Assembly: GCA_964495805.1 (NCBI GenBank)
Contig: CAZBWV010000114.1
Location: 1-22,420 of the forward strand
Reading direction: 5' to 3'
DNA: 22,420 nt
Source: JALXCH01 sp964495805
Lineage (GTDB): Bacteria; Calditrichota; Calditrichia; RBG-13-44-9
The translations under genes and the position numbers were made by a program. The notes under the pieces are model-generated. The model was not told the DNA's origin and made no database searches. It saw only the letters and a program-made list of their open reading frames with translations. Shown in pieces: positions 6,671 through 14,760 of this stretch (its first letter is position 1; each line of letters begins with the position of its first letter).

Positions 6671-8806
6671 ATGACTGAATTTTACACGGACAAAATTTCG
6701 CTAAACAAATCCGAACCACCTTCTCAACCTTCTTCGGGCGGGTTCTGGAATAAGCTGCGCAGGCACAAAAAATTGCTGGCGTGGTCTTTTATTTTCCTTC
6801 TGGGAATCGCTTACCTGATTTACCTGATTAGCGGAATGCCCAGCCTGACCAAACTGGAAAACATTGAACCGGCGCTGGTAACCCGCATTTATTCCGAAGA
6901 CGGTCAGGTGATTCACGAATTGTTCAAATTTAATCGGGTGTACATTCCCATCGAAAAAATTCCCGAACACACCATTCAAGCATTGCTCTCAACGGAAGAC
7001 CGCCGTTTTTACGACCACTGGGGAATCGACATTCGCCGGATCCCCAAGGTGATTCTGGTGGACCTGCTCTCCATGAGCTTCCGGCAGGGATTTAGCACCA
7101 TCACCATGCAGTTGGCGCGGAATCTTTACTTTGGGTTCGAAAAAACAATTAACCGAAAATTGCGGGAAATTTTAACCGCCTTGCAAATTGAACGCACCTA
7201 CTCCAAGCAGGAAATCCTGGAGATGTACCTGAACGTGGCTTACTTTGGGCATGGTGTGTACGGTATTCAGGCGGCGGCTAAAAAATATTTCGACAAGGAC
7301 GCCTCCGATTTAACCATTGAGGAAAGTGCCACGCTCATTCCCCTGCTGAAGGCGCCAGCGTACTATTCTCCCATCGTACACCCGGACCGGGCACTGAAGC
7401 GGCGAAATCTGGTGCTGAAAAACATGCTTACCATGGGTTATTTAACCCGGGCAGAATACGACAGCCTGCGTCAACTCCCCCTGAAGGTGAAACCGTTCCA
7501 GCAACAGGGCAAGATTGCACCTTACTTTACCGAATATGTGCGGCAAAAACTGAATGCCATCGGCGACTCTCTGGGAGTGAACGTGTACGAGGACGGATTG
7601 AACGTGTACACCACACTGAATACCCGGGTACAAGCGGCTATGGATTCTGCCATTGCCAAGTATCTGCCTCAATTGCAGGAACGGGTCGTCAAAAAATTGC
7701 AGCCCTGGAAAAAGAAAAACGAAATTCCCGACTCAGTATTCAATAAAAAAGCCATTGTTCAGATTGCGTTTGTGGCCATCGACCACCACAACGGGCATAT
7801 TCTGGCCATGGTGGGCGGACGGGATTTCAAGGAGTCCAAGTACAACCGGGCGGTGCAGGCACCCCGGCAACCGGGCTCGGCCTTTAAACCGTTCTTGTAC
7901 ACCGCCGCCATCGACAATGGCTACACTACGGTGGATAAATTCCTGAACCAGCCGGTGGTGGTGATTAATCCCGATGGCACGCGCTGGGACCCGGAGAACT
8001 ACGATCACACATTTGGTGGACTCACCACCCTGCGCGAAGCACTGCGCATGTCCATTAACCTGGTGGCGGTGCGACTGATTCAGGAAATAGGCCCGGCTGT
8101 GGTGGCTGAATATGCCCACCGGATGGGCATCACCACCCCGCTCCGGCCATTCCCCACCCTGGCACTGGGCAGTTCGGAAGTCATCCCCATCGAGCTGGTC
8201 TCTGCCTACGGAGTGTTTGCCAACCAGGGCGTGCGGGTCGAACCCATTGCCATCACCCGCATCGAAGACCGTTTTGGCAACATCATTTACGAAAAACATG
8301 CGCGCAAACACGAGGTGTTGAGCCGGGCCACCGCTTACATCATGACCAACATGCTGGAAACGGTGATCAATCGGGGGACCGGGGCTCGTGCACGCTGGAT
8401 GTTCCACTTCACCCCGCCAGCCGCCGGTAAAACCGGTACCACCAACAATTTTACCGACGCCTGGTTTGTGGGATTCACCCCCGCATTTACCGCCGGTGTG
8501 TGGGTGGGGATGGACGATCCGCTGTACACCTTAGGACGCGGAGAATCCGGTGCCATTGCCGCCCTTCCCTTCTGGGCGGATTTTATGAAGCGGGTGTACG
8601 AGGAGCTGAAAATTCCCCACGAAGAATTTAAACAGCCACCGGACGTGATTCGACTGCAGGTGTGTGAAGAAAGCGGAAAATTAGCCACAAATTACTGCCC
8701 GAAAGTACTTAACGAAGTGTTCAACGTGAAGTACCATCCCACGGAAAAATGCGATATCCATCGCGGTCCCAACATACGAAAACGAAATCGGGGGCCCCTG
8801 TTCTAA
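6671..8806 (+). CDS. Class A penicillin-binding protein (PBP1A-type)
   Basis: This 711-residue bifunctional peptidoglycan synthase has a cytoplasmic N-terminus and one membrane anchor (about 35-55). The glycosyltransferase domain (GT51) carries the catalytic Glu 109 in TEDRRFYDHWG, GFSTITMQLARNL at 140-152 and EMYLNVAYFG at 184-193. The transpeptidase domain has all three active-site motifs: S403-AFK, S461-IN and K587-TG. It polymerises lipid II and cross-links the stem peptides in the periplasm. Length is near the usual 700-850. No clear ribosome-binding site precedes the ATG, which is common in Bacteroidota. The stop codon abuts the rsgA start codon, so the two are cotranscribed. Confidence 0.95.
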   Translation: MTEFYTDKISLNKSEPPSQPSSGGFWNKLRRHKKLLAWSFIFLLGIAYLIYLISGMPSLTKLENIEPALVTRIYSEDGQVIHELFKFNRVYIPIEKIPEHTIQALLSTEDRRFYDHWGIDIRRIPKVILVDLLSMSFRQGFSTITMQLARNLYFGFEKTINRKLREILTALQIERTYSKQEILEMYLNVAYFGHGVYGIQAAAKKYFDKDASDLTIEESATLIPLLKAPAYYSPIVHPDRALKRRNLVLKNMLTMGYLTRAEYDSLRQLPLKVKPFQQQGKIAPYFTEYVRQKLNAIGDSLGVNVYEDGLNVYTTLNTRVQAAMDSAIAKYLPQLQERVVKKLQPWKKKNEIPDSVFNKKAIVQIAFVAIDHHNGHILAMVGGRDFKESKYNRAVQAPRQPGSAFKPFLYTAAIDNGYTTVDKFLNQPVVVINPDGTRWDPENYDHTFGGLTTLREALRMSINLVAVRLIQEIGPAVVAEYAHRMGITTPLRPFPTLALGSSEVIPIELVSAYGVFANQGVRVEPIAITRIEDRFGNIIYEKHARKHEVLSRATAYIMTNMLETVINRGTGARARWMFHFTPPAAGKTGTTNNFTDAWFVGFTPAFTAGVWVGMDDPLYTLGRGESGAIAALPFWADFMKRVYEELKIPHEEFKQPPDVIRLQVCEESGKLATNYCPKVLNEVFNVKYHPTEKCDIHRGPNIRKRNRGPLF

Positions 8807-9769
8807 ATGGTGCAGAAAGCCGAGCATCCCATCGGGAAAGTGATTAAAGTTACCCGAAAAGAGTATCTGGTGAATCTGGACGGACGCACTATTGTGTGTG
8901 CGGTGCGAGGGAAGTTAGTGGGCGCACCGGATGGGAAAGCCTGGCAGGTAAAAGTAGGCGACAATGTGCGGATTCGTCTCATCGATGACCAGCAAGGCGT
9001 GATTGAGGAGATTCTGCCCCGGAAATCCCGGTTGAGCCGCACAGTGGAGGGAAAAGCGTACCGGGAGCACATCATCGCCACCAATATCGACCAGATGCTC
9101 ATTGTTATGGCGGCACGGGAACCGCAGTTTAAATCCGGCTTGCTGGACCGCTATCTGGTAATTGCCGAGAAGAACCATCTGAAAGCGGTTGTTTGCATCA
9201 ACAAAATTGATCTGGCCAGCCGGGAGGAATTTAACGACTATGCCACCTGGTATCCCAGGCTGGGATATCCGCTGTTTTTCACCAGTGCGATCACCGGCGA
9301 GGGGCTGGACGAATTAAAGAATCGTTTGCAGAACAACGTCACCGTACTGGTGGGGCATTCCGGGGTGGGCAAAAGCTCCTTGATTAAAGCGCTGGAACCT
9401 GGCCTGGACCTGAAGGTGGGACGAATCAGCGAAAAAACCGGCAAGGGACGGCACACCACCACCTACGTTCAGCTCTTTCCGCTCTCCTTTGGCGGTTACC
9501 TCATCGACACGCCGGGAATCCGGGAGCTGGGATTGTGGGACATATACCGGGACGAGCTGCGCCATTATTTTGTGGAATTCCGACAGTACCAGGATCAGTG
9601 CCAGTTTAGCGATTGCCGACATCTGCAGGAACCGGGATGTGCGGTGAAACAGGCCGTGGAAGAGGGAAATATCTTCCCCGAACGATACCAGAATTACCGA
9701 AATATTTATCTGACGCTTCGGGCTGCACCTTACGAACGCATCAAACCGCGTTCTCACAAAACCGGTTAA
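8807..9769 (+). CDS. rsgA: Ribosome small-subunit-dependent GTPase A
   Basis: This 320-residue circularly permuted GTPase acts in late maturation of the 30S subunit in the cytoplasm. An N-terminal OB-fold (about 10-75) is followed by the G domain in permuted order: NKID (132-135, G4), GHSGVGKSSL (183-192, G1 P-loop), GRHTTT (214-219, G2) and DTPG (234-237, G3). A C-terminal zinc site follows with Cys 265, Cys 270, His 272 and Cys 278 in CQFSDCRHLQEPGC. All family motifs are present and the length is usual. The ATG directly follows the TAA of the penicillin-binding protein gene with no gap, so translation probably depends on the upstream gene. Confidence 0.97.
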   Translation: MVQKAEHPIGKVIKVTRKEYLVNLDGRTIVCAVRGKLVGAPDGKAWQVKVGDNVRIRLIDDQQGVIEEILPRKSRLSRTVEGKAYREHIIATNIDQMLIVMAAREPQFKSGLLDRYLVIAEKNHLKAVVCINKIDLASREEFNDYATWYPRLGYPLFFTSAITGEGLDELKNRLQNNVTVLVGHSGVGKSSLIKALEPGLDLKVGRISEKTGKGRHTTTYVQLFPLSFGGYLIDTPGIRELGLWDIYRDELRHYFVEFRQYQDQCQFSDCRHLQEPGCAVKQAVEEGNIFPERYQNYRNIYLTLRAAPYERIKPRSHKTG

Positions 9770-9820
9770 ATACCAGCACACGCTTTCTGAAGAATCTTTT
9801 TGAAAGAAAAAGGATTCCCT

Positions 9821-11101
9821 ATGACGCTGTTTTATTTTTTGATATACAACCTTCTGTTTGTACCGGTTCTGTTTTTGGCCAGTCATCTGGCAATGTTTTT
9901 TAACCAGAAACTTCGCCAGGGCGTGCTGGGGCGCTACCGGATTTTCGAGACGCTCCGGCGCAATGCCACACAGTATGCCTCCCACCCGGTGATGGTGGTG
10001 CATTGCGCTTCTCTGGGAGAATACGAGCACATCAAACCGTTTTTGCGGGAATTTAAACGGGTGCGTCCTGACTTTCGCACCATTGTGCTGTTTTTCTCAC
10101 CATCCGGTTATCGCCATGCCCGGCCCTTCTCCGGCGTGGATCTGTTTCTGTATGCTCCCTTCGAATGGTTCCTTTCCCTATGGCGGTTCCATCGCATGGT
10201 TCGCCCTGCACTGTGGATCATTGCCAAACACGATGTGTGGCCCAATCAGGTGTGGATGGCTCACTGGTTAGGAGTTCCCATTTTCCTGATTAACGCCTCT
10301 CTGCACGACCAGAGCAGTCGGTTGCTGATCTACTCCCGTGCTTTCCATCGCAATATTTACCAGAAGTTTACCGCCATTCTGGCGGTGTCGGATGCCGACC
10401 GGAACAACTTCCTGAAACTGGCAGATGCCTCCCGGGTACAAACGGTGGGAGATACCAAATACGACCAGGTGTTTTATCGGCGGGATGAATCTCGTAAAAA
10501 GGCAGTGCTTCCCCTGGCCGTTATCCAGAACCGATGGATTTTTGTGGCAGGTAGCACCTGGCCGGAGGACCACCGGCACTTGCTGCCCGCAATCCGTTCC
10601 GTGATGGAAACCCATTCTGAGTTTCTGGCCATCATCTGTCCTCACGAACCCACCGACGCCCATCTTCGGGAGCTGCTGGAAGCTTTCCCTGAAGACCAGC
10701 GCATTTTGTATTCGGAGATGAATCAGTACCGGGAACAGTCCGTGATTATTGTGGATCAGGTGGGTATCCTGGCGAATCTGTACAGCGCCGGAAAAGTGGC
10801 GTATGTGGGGGGAAGTTTTAAGCAAAACATTCACAACGTGCTGGAGGCGGCGGTGTACGAGATTCCGGTGCTGTTCGGACCGGTCAATCAAAATTCCCAC
10901 GAAGCCCAGTTGCTAAAAGCCAACGGTGGTGCCTACCAGGTGCACGATGCCCGGGAGATTGAACAATACCTGCGAAAATTCCTGACCAACGATATTTTCC
11001 GGCAGGAAGTGGGAAAACGCGCGTTCCAGGTGGTCCAACAAAACGCCGGCGCTACCCGACGAACGGTTGAGGTTATCCTTCAATCGCTACCGGACGCCTG
11101 A
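9821..11101 (+). CDS. waaA: 3-deoxy-D-manno-octulosonic acid (Kdo) transferase
   Basis: This 426-residue inner-membrane glycosyltransferase (GT30) transfers Kdo from CMP-Kdo to lipid A precursor in lipopolysaccharide synthesis. There is a membrane anchor at about 5-25. The N-terminal domain has HCASLGEYE (61-69, with catalytic Glu 67), and the middle has VGDTKYDQV at about 209. The C-terminal GT-B domain has FVAGSTWPED (241-250) and GGSFKQNIHNVLEAAVY. The HCASLGE form is typical of Bacteroidota-like enzymes. I place the start at the ATG at 9821, preceded by AAAAAGGA. A TTG at 9800 would add seven residues and run through that site. The gene follows rsgA after 51 nt. Its presence implies an LPS-bearing outer membrane. 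Confidence 0.93.
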   Translation: MTLFYFLIYNLLFVPVLFLASHLAMFFNQKLRQGVLGRYRIFETLRRNATQYASHPVMVVHCASLGEYEHIKPFLREFKRVRPDFRTIVLFFSPSGYRHARPFSGVDLFLYAPFEWFLSLWRFHRMVRPALWIIAKHDVWPNQVWMAHWLGVPIFLINASLHDQSSRLLIYSRAFHRNIYQKFTAILAVSDADRNNFLKLADASRVQTVGDTKYDQVFYRRDESRKKAVLPLAVIQNRWIFVAGSTWPEDHRHLLPAIRSVMETHSEFLAIICPHEPTDAHLRELLEAFPEDQRILYSEMNQYREQSVIIVDQVGILANLYSAGKVAYVGGSFKQNIHNVLEAAVYEIPVLFGPVNQNSHEAQLLKANGGAYQVHDAREIEQYLRKFLTNDIFRQEVGKRAFQVVQQNAGATRRTVEVILQSLPDA

Positions 11102-11385
11102 CGCTGATGGGCCGCAAACGGTAACATTGTGAATACCCATTCGTTTTCCGCCATCCGCGGCACCATTTCGGTTCAAGTATATAGAAGAAACGGCTCATCG
11201 CCCATTCGGCGGTCCCGGATATCTGGCAACCAATCCTTATCATGGATCAATCGGAGAAGGGGGAAATCCGTATCGGATTCAGACTCCCGGACTACAGGAC
11301 AATTGAAAAACAGGATAAATTCCGGGAAAAAATGCCGTTCATATAAACGAATCAGAAAATACGACACATAGGTAGGTTCCCTGGT
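11102..11385. other. Intergenic gap without a supportable gene
   Basis: This 284-nt stretch between waaA and the VanZ-repeat gene has no convincing coding sequence. The two short ORFs through it, one on each strand, need GTG starts, lack ribosome-binding sites and resemble nothing I know. A perfect hairpin, AATCCG-TAT-CGGATT (11265-11279), is present without a T-run. I see no clear promoter here. Confidence 0.5.
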
Positions 11386-12774
11386 ATGCGACAGAAAACA
11401 GAAATTAGCTCCATGAATCGGAAAATTGTTCGCTTTTTACTCATTGCATTCGTGCTTTTTGTTCTGTACAACACGCTCATTCCGTTTCACTTTCAGATGC
11501 AGGGGAAGAGCTGGTCTGAGCTTTCCAGATCGTTTGAATGGGAATTGTTTCAGCACCGTGGTAAACGGACGCCACTTACCGACATTGCCGGAAATATTCT
11601 GCTGTTTATTCCGTTCGGTTTTCTCATGTTCACTTATCTGTGGCAGCGACGCATCCGGGGCGGCATTGTGATCTCAACGTTTCTGGGAGCGATGTTGAGC
11701 GTAACCATCGAAGTGTTGCAACTGTTTCTCATCAGTCGCAACTCCGCCATCACCGATGTGGTTAACAATACCCTGGGCAGTTTCATCGGTGCTTTCGTCG
11801 CATACCTGTACGTGCACACCATCGCCGATTTCACCGCCCGGCAGGTTCGTTATTTATTGAAAGAACAACCATTTACCCTGATTCTCATCACCTTTTTTCT
11901 GTTTCAAGCTTTTGCCGCCATTTTACCGTTTAATGTGTCCATTACCGTATCGGATTTAAAGCGAACGCTGAAAAATATCAATATCATTCCGTTTCAAAAC
12001 GTAAGTCTGAGCAAACTGCTCTTACACCATCCCACCCGTCTGGACACCATGCCGTTCGATTGGTATGCCTTCTGGGAAAATGCATTATTCTGGTCAGGAT
12101 TGGGTTACCTGGCCACGGTATGTTATTTTTATTACTGGCGGATGCGTCGGGGTGGTGGAATTCTCTGGCTGGCAGCTCTGGTTCTCCCGCCCGTACTTAT
12201 CGAATTCCTGCAAATTTTCATCGTTTCCCGCTATGCCGATGTGAACGACATCCTTTCCGCCTGGATGGGTGTGTTAGGAGGAGCGGTGGTGTATTTTCTA
12301 TGGCGTCCCCATCGTCACATCTCATCCTTGCGGGAGGTTTCCATTGTCCAGCCCGCAGTTGTGTTATATTTGCTATTTTTACTGTTTGCCGGACTCCAGC
12401 CATTCGATTTTCGTTCCCATCCTGCTCAGCCACTGGATTACCACGTTTTTGTGCCTTTTTACGCCTACTTCAAAAAAACCAGCATCTGGAACATTTACGA
12501 CCTGATTAACTCCTTGCTTTATTTTGTTCCTGTCAGCTTATATTTAACCATTCGCGCTCGCAATCGGGGGGTAAATTGGTCGGGCATCTACTTCAAAAAC
12601 ATCCTTTCCGGTTTCCTGTTCGGTGTGGTGATCGAAACTTTTCAGGTTTTTTCCGAAACCCGCGTTTCGGAAATCACCGACACCATTTTATTCGGAATAG
12701 GCGGGTTTTTAGGGGTGTTTCTGGTTTATTACTATCAAAAAGAGATCGCGCCAACCCTGGGAACAGCGAAGTAA
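11386..12774 (+). CDS. Membrane protein with three VanZ-like repeats
   Basis: This 462-residue polytopic membrane protein consists of three tandem VanZ-like units (about 28-145, 177-305 and 335-450). Each begins with an [LI]xPF motif (31-34, 180s and 337-340). Each later has a helix motif with identical spacing, E-x2-Q-x5-R-x5-D: E109/Q112/R118/D124, E273/Q276/R282/D288 and E417/Q420/R426/D432. Single-domain VanZ proteins are about 120-200 residues; VanZ itself raises teicoplanin resistance by an unknown mechanism, and the wider family has no settled role. The start could also be the ATG at 11413 (MNRKIVRF), which is a more typical membrane-protein N-terminus. The upstream ATG has GGTAGG about nine bases away. 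Confidence 0.85.
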   Translation: MRQKTEISSMNRKIVRFLLIAFVLFVLYNTLIPFHFQMQGKSWSELSRSFEWELFQHRGKRTPLTDIAGNILLFIPFGFLMFTYLWQRRIRGGIVISTFLGAMLSVTIEVLQLFLISRNSAITDVVNNTLGSFIGAFVAYLYVHTIADFTARQVRYLLKEQPFTLILITFFLFQAFAAILPFNVSITVSDLKRTLKNINIIPFQNVSLSKLLLHHPTRLDTMPFDWYAFWENALFWSGLGYLATVCYFYYWRMRRGGGILWLAALVLPPVLIEFLQIFIVSRYADVNDILSAWMGVLGGAVVYFLWRPHRHISSLREVSIVQPAVVLYLLFLLFAGLQPFDFRSHPAQPLDYHVFVPFYAYFKKTSIWNIYDLINSLLYFVPVSLYLTIRARNRGVNWSGIYFKNILSGFLFGVVIETFQVFSETRVSEITDTILFGIGGFLGVFLVYYYQKEIAPTLGTAK

Positions 12775-12816
12775 ATCACTTTCGCTAAAATACTCAATTT
12801 TTCACCACCCCATACC

Positions 12817-12845
12817 TTGACATTTTTATATTTTTTTTGTAGTCT
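12817..12845 (+). promoter_or_regulatory. Possible promoter for the beta-propeller lipoprotein
   Basis: A perfect -35 TTGACA (12817-12822) is followed after 17 bases, mostly T, by TAGTCT (12840-12845), a poor -10. It lies 29 nt upstream of the start codon. The T-rich spacer is unusual. Confidence 0.35.
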
Positions 12846-12873
12846 TATTAAAAGAAAATTCGCGGGAGGATCT

Positions 12874-14148
12874 ATGTCACGCCATATTTTAATTGCGTTT
12901 TGGGCCGTATTTATTTTTCTTCTTTCCTGCTCATTAGACGAAAATATTACTTCCATACCTTCAGGTAATAATAAAGTAAATTCAGTTCGGTTATATTTCT
13001 CAAAACCATCTCAGTTAGACAGTTTAGTGGTTAATGCCCGCGCCATGGTGAGTGCACCGGATATGGACACAATCACTGCTGACCTAATTGTGTCAGCAGA
13101 TCACGTAGAAGGAACAATTGAGAATATTCCAGCAGGTATTGGACGCAAATTCGAAATTTTTACCTATGATGCTGACACCAACTTAACCTACTATGGATCC
13201 ACCATGGCGGACGTTCCTGCAGGACAGACCATCACACTACAAATTGTTTTATATCCGGTTGATACCACAGGCACTGTAATTATTGTGGGAACTTTTGCTC
13301 CATTTCCACCAACCGGGGGTAAAATAACATTCGAGGGAAACCAATTTGGAAATTTCGATATTTATTTGATGAACCCGGATGGAACTCAACTGGTTAGTTT
13401 AACTAATACTCCGGAAACGGACGAACTAAGGCCTCGCCTCTCATCAGATCACCAAAAAGTGCTTTTTACCCGCCGATATCCGGACGGAAGACATCGTCCG
13501 TTTATTCTGGATACTTCTACAGGAAATGAGCAAGAAGTGCCTGTGTTGCAAAACAATTCCAAAGTCGTTGCATATGACTGGTCACCCGATATGGAAAAAA
13601 TTGTTCTATATGCATGGGTAGATGGAGACCCGGAAATTTTTACTTACAATTTAACAAGCGGTGAAACCGTTCAACTAACGGACAATGATGCCATAGATTG
13701 GGCTCCTCACTGGTCACCGGATGGACAGTGGATTGGATATCAATCAAATGAAAGTGGCATTTTTAAAATTTATCTCGTTCATCCCGATGGAACACAGAAC
13801 CACATGGTCCTTCCAAACGACACCACCAGCTGGACAAGTATGATGTTCGAGCAAAAATATGCTGATTTTTCACCCGATGGCTCTGTTATCCTTTTCTATG
13901 GAAGACAGGCGAATGAAATTTTCTATGATTTGTATAAAGTAAACATCGATGGGTCTAATTTACAACAACTCACTTTTACACCTGGCATCAGCGAAATTCA
14001 GGGATGTTTCTCTCCAGATGGTCAAAAAATTGTATTTATTTTAAATCAAGGACCTCAATTCAACATTTTCATGATGAATCACAACGGAACAGGTATTTCC
14101 CCAGTTCTAATTACAAATTACAAAAAAGGATATCCACATTGGAAATAA
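12874..14148 (+). CDS. Lipoprotein with TolB-like (PD40) beta-propeller
   Basis: This 424-residue protein has a lipoprotein signal peptide (FLLSC, Cys 19). A beta-rich N-terminal domain covers about 35-150 and I do not recognise it. About five or six WD40-like/PD40 blades follow, with repeated signatures such as NPDGTQLVSLT, WSPDGQWIGYQS, DFSPDGSVILFYG, NIDGSNLQQLTF and FSPDGQKIVFIL. Such propellers bind other proteins or ligands in the periplasm; TolB is the model, but this lipidated form is not TolB itself. I chose the ATG at 12874 because GGGAGG precedes it and the signal peptide starts there; a TTG at 12817 is unlikely. The gene stands alone with its own promoter candidate and a strong terminator. 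It is AT-richer than the upstream genes. Confidence 0.82.
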   Translation: MSRHILIAFWAVFIFLLSCSLDENITSIPSGNNKVNSVRLYFSKPSQLDSLVVNARAMVSAPDMDTITADLIVSADHVEGTIENIPAGIGRKFEIFTYDADTNLTYYGSTMADVPAGQTITLQIVLYPVDTTGTVIIVGTFAPFPPTGGKITFEGNQFGNFDIYLMNPDGTQLVSLTNTPETDELRPRLSSDHQKVLFTRRYPDGRHRPFILDTSTGNEQEVPVLQNNSKVVAYDWSPDMEKIVLYAWVDGDPEIFTYNLTSGETVQLTDNDAIDWAPHWSPDGQWIGYQSNESGIFKIYLVHPDGTQNHMVLPNDTTSWTSMMFEQKYADFSPDGSVILFYGRQANEIFYDLYKVNIDGSNLQQLTFTPGISEIQGCFSPDGQKIVFILNQGPQFNIFMMNHNGTGISPVLITNYKKGYPHWK

Positions 14149-14172
14149 CCAATAGTTTTAACCATTATTCAT

Positions 14173-14205
14173 AAAAATCTCCCTATCGGTAACGGGGAGA
14201 TTTTT
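14173..14205. terminator. Bidirectional Rho-independent terminator
   Basis: AAAAATCTCCC (14173-14183) pairs perfectly with GGGAGATTTTT (14195-14205) around an 11-nt loop. T-runs follow on the plus strand, and the A-run at the left gives T on the minus strand. It sits between two converging genes (stops at 14148 and 14209) and should end transcription from both sides. Confidence 0.9.
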
Positions 14206-14208
14206 ATT

Positions 14209-14760
14209 TTATTCCAGGTTTCCAGTACCGTATTCCCCCAGTTTTTTAATTACTTTTGCAGGAACTCCCCCAATAAGCACGTTTCCCTCAGGAAAAGAGC
14301 GAGTTACCACCGAACCAGCTGCCACCACTGTGTGATCTCCCAGTTCCACTCCAGCCGTGATAATTGCACCCGTAGCGATCCAGCAATTATTACCTATTCG
14401 AATCGGTTTTTCACGAACGTATTCCGTGTAATTGTAAATATTGTGATTCATACTAATGAGACTAACACGAGGACCAATCCAGGTATTATTTCCAATAATA
14501 ATCCCATTGCGCCCATCCAGGTAGCACCAGGGAGACAAACCCGGACTCCGATTTCCGCGCTGAATGTTCTCTGGAGCCTTAACCACAGTGGTGGGGTGAA
14601 CCGGCCATGGCACATGTCCATTAATACGGAATACCTTTTGAATAAAAAAATGCTTATAGAGGGTTTTTAAAGAAAATTGGCGATTGGCAAAGGCATCACC
14701 GGCTAAAATCCGGAGAATGCCGTAAAGAATCAAAGAAACGGTTTTCCTGATTCCTCTCAT
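14209..14760 (-). CDS. Hexapeptide-repeat O-acetyltransferase
   Basis: This 183-residue protein has a left-handed beta-helix acyltransferase domain. Hexapeptide repeats cover about 86-155 (GIIIGNNTWIGPRVSLIS, IRIGNNCWIATGAIITAG, VELGDHTVVAAGSVVT), followed by the typical close GGVPAKVIKKL. His 106 in SMNHNIYN fits the catalytic base. These enzymes move an acetyl group from acetyl-CoA to a sugar hydroxyl in the cytoplasm; maltose/galactoside and capsule acetyltransferases are relatives. The start overlaps the flippase stop as ATGA (14760-14757), and it is last in the polysaccharide operon, so its acceptor is likely the same glycan. The acceptor sugar is unknown. Confidence 0.88.
   Translation of the reverse strand: MRGIRKTVSLILYGILRILAGDAFANRQFSLKTLYKHFFIQKVFRINGHVPWPVHPTTVVKAPENIQRGNRSPGLSPWCYLDGRNGIIIGNNTWIGPRVSLISMNHNIYNYTEYVREKPIRIGNNCWIATGAIITAGVELGDHTVVAAGSVVTRSFPEGNVLIGGVPAKVIKKLGEYGTGNLE

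Noticed and set aside
7733..8407. 224-codon minus-strand ORF
   Set aside because: It is antisense to the transpeptidase domain of the penicillin-binding protein, His-rich and with no recognisable motif.
9314..10030. 238-codon minus-strand ORF
   Set aside because: It spans rsgA and the waaA start in antisense and shows no family features.
11129..11371. 80-codon plus-strand ORF, and a 64-codon minus-strand ORF at 11173-11367
   Set aside because: Both need GTG starts without ribosome-binding sites, overlap each other and match nothing.
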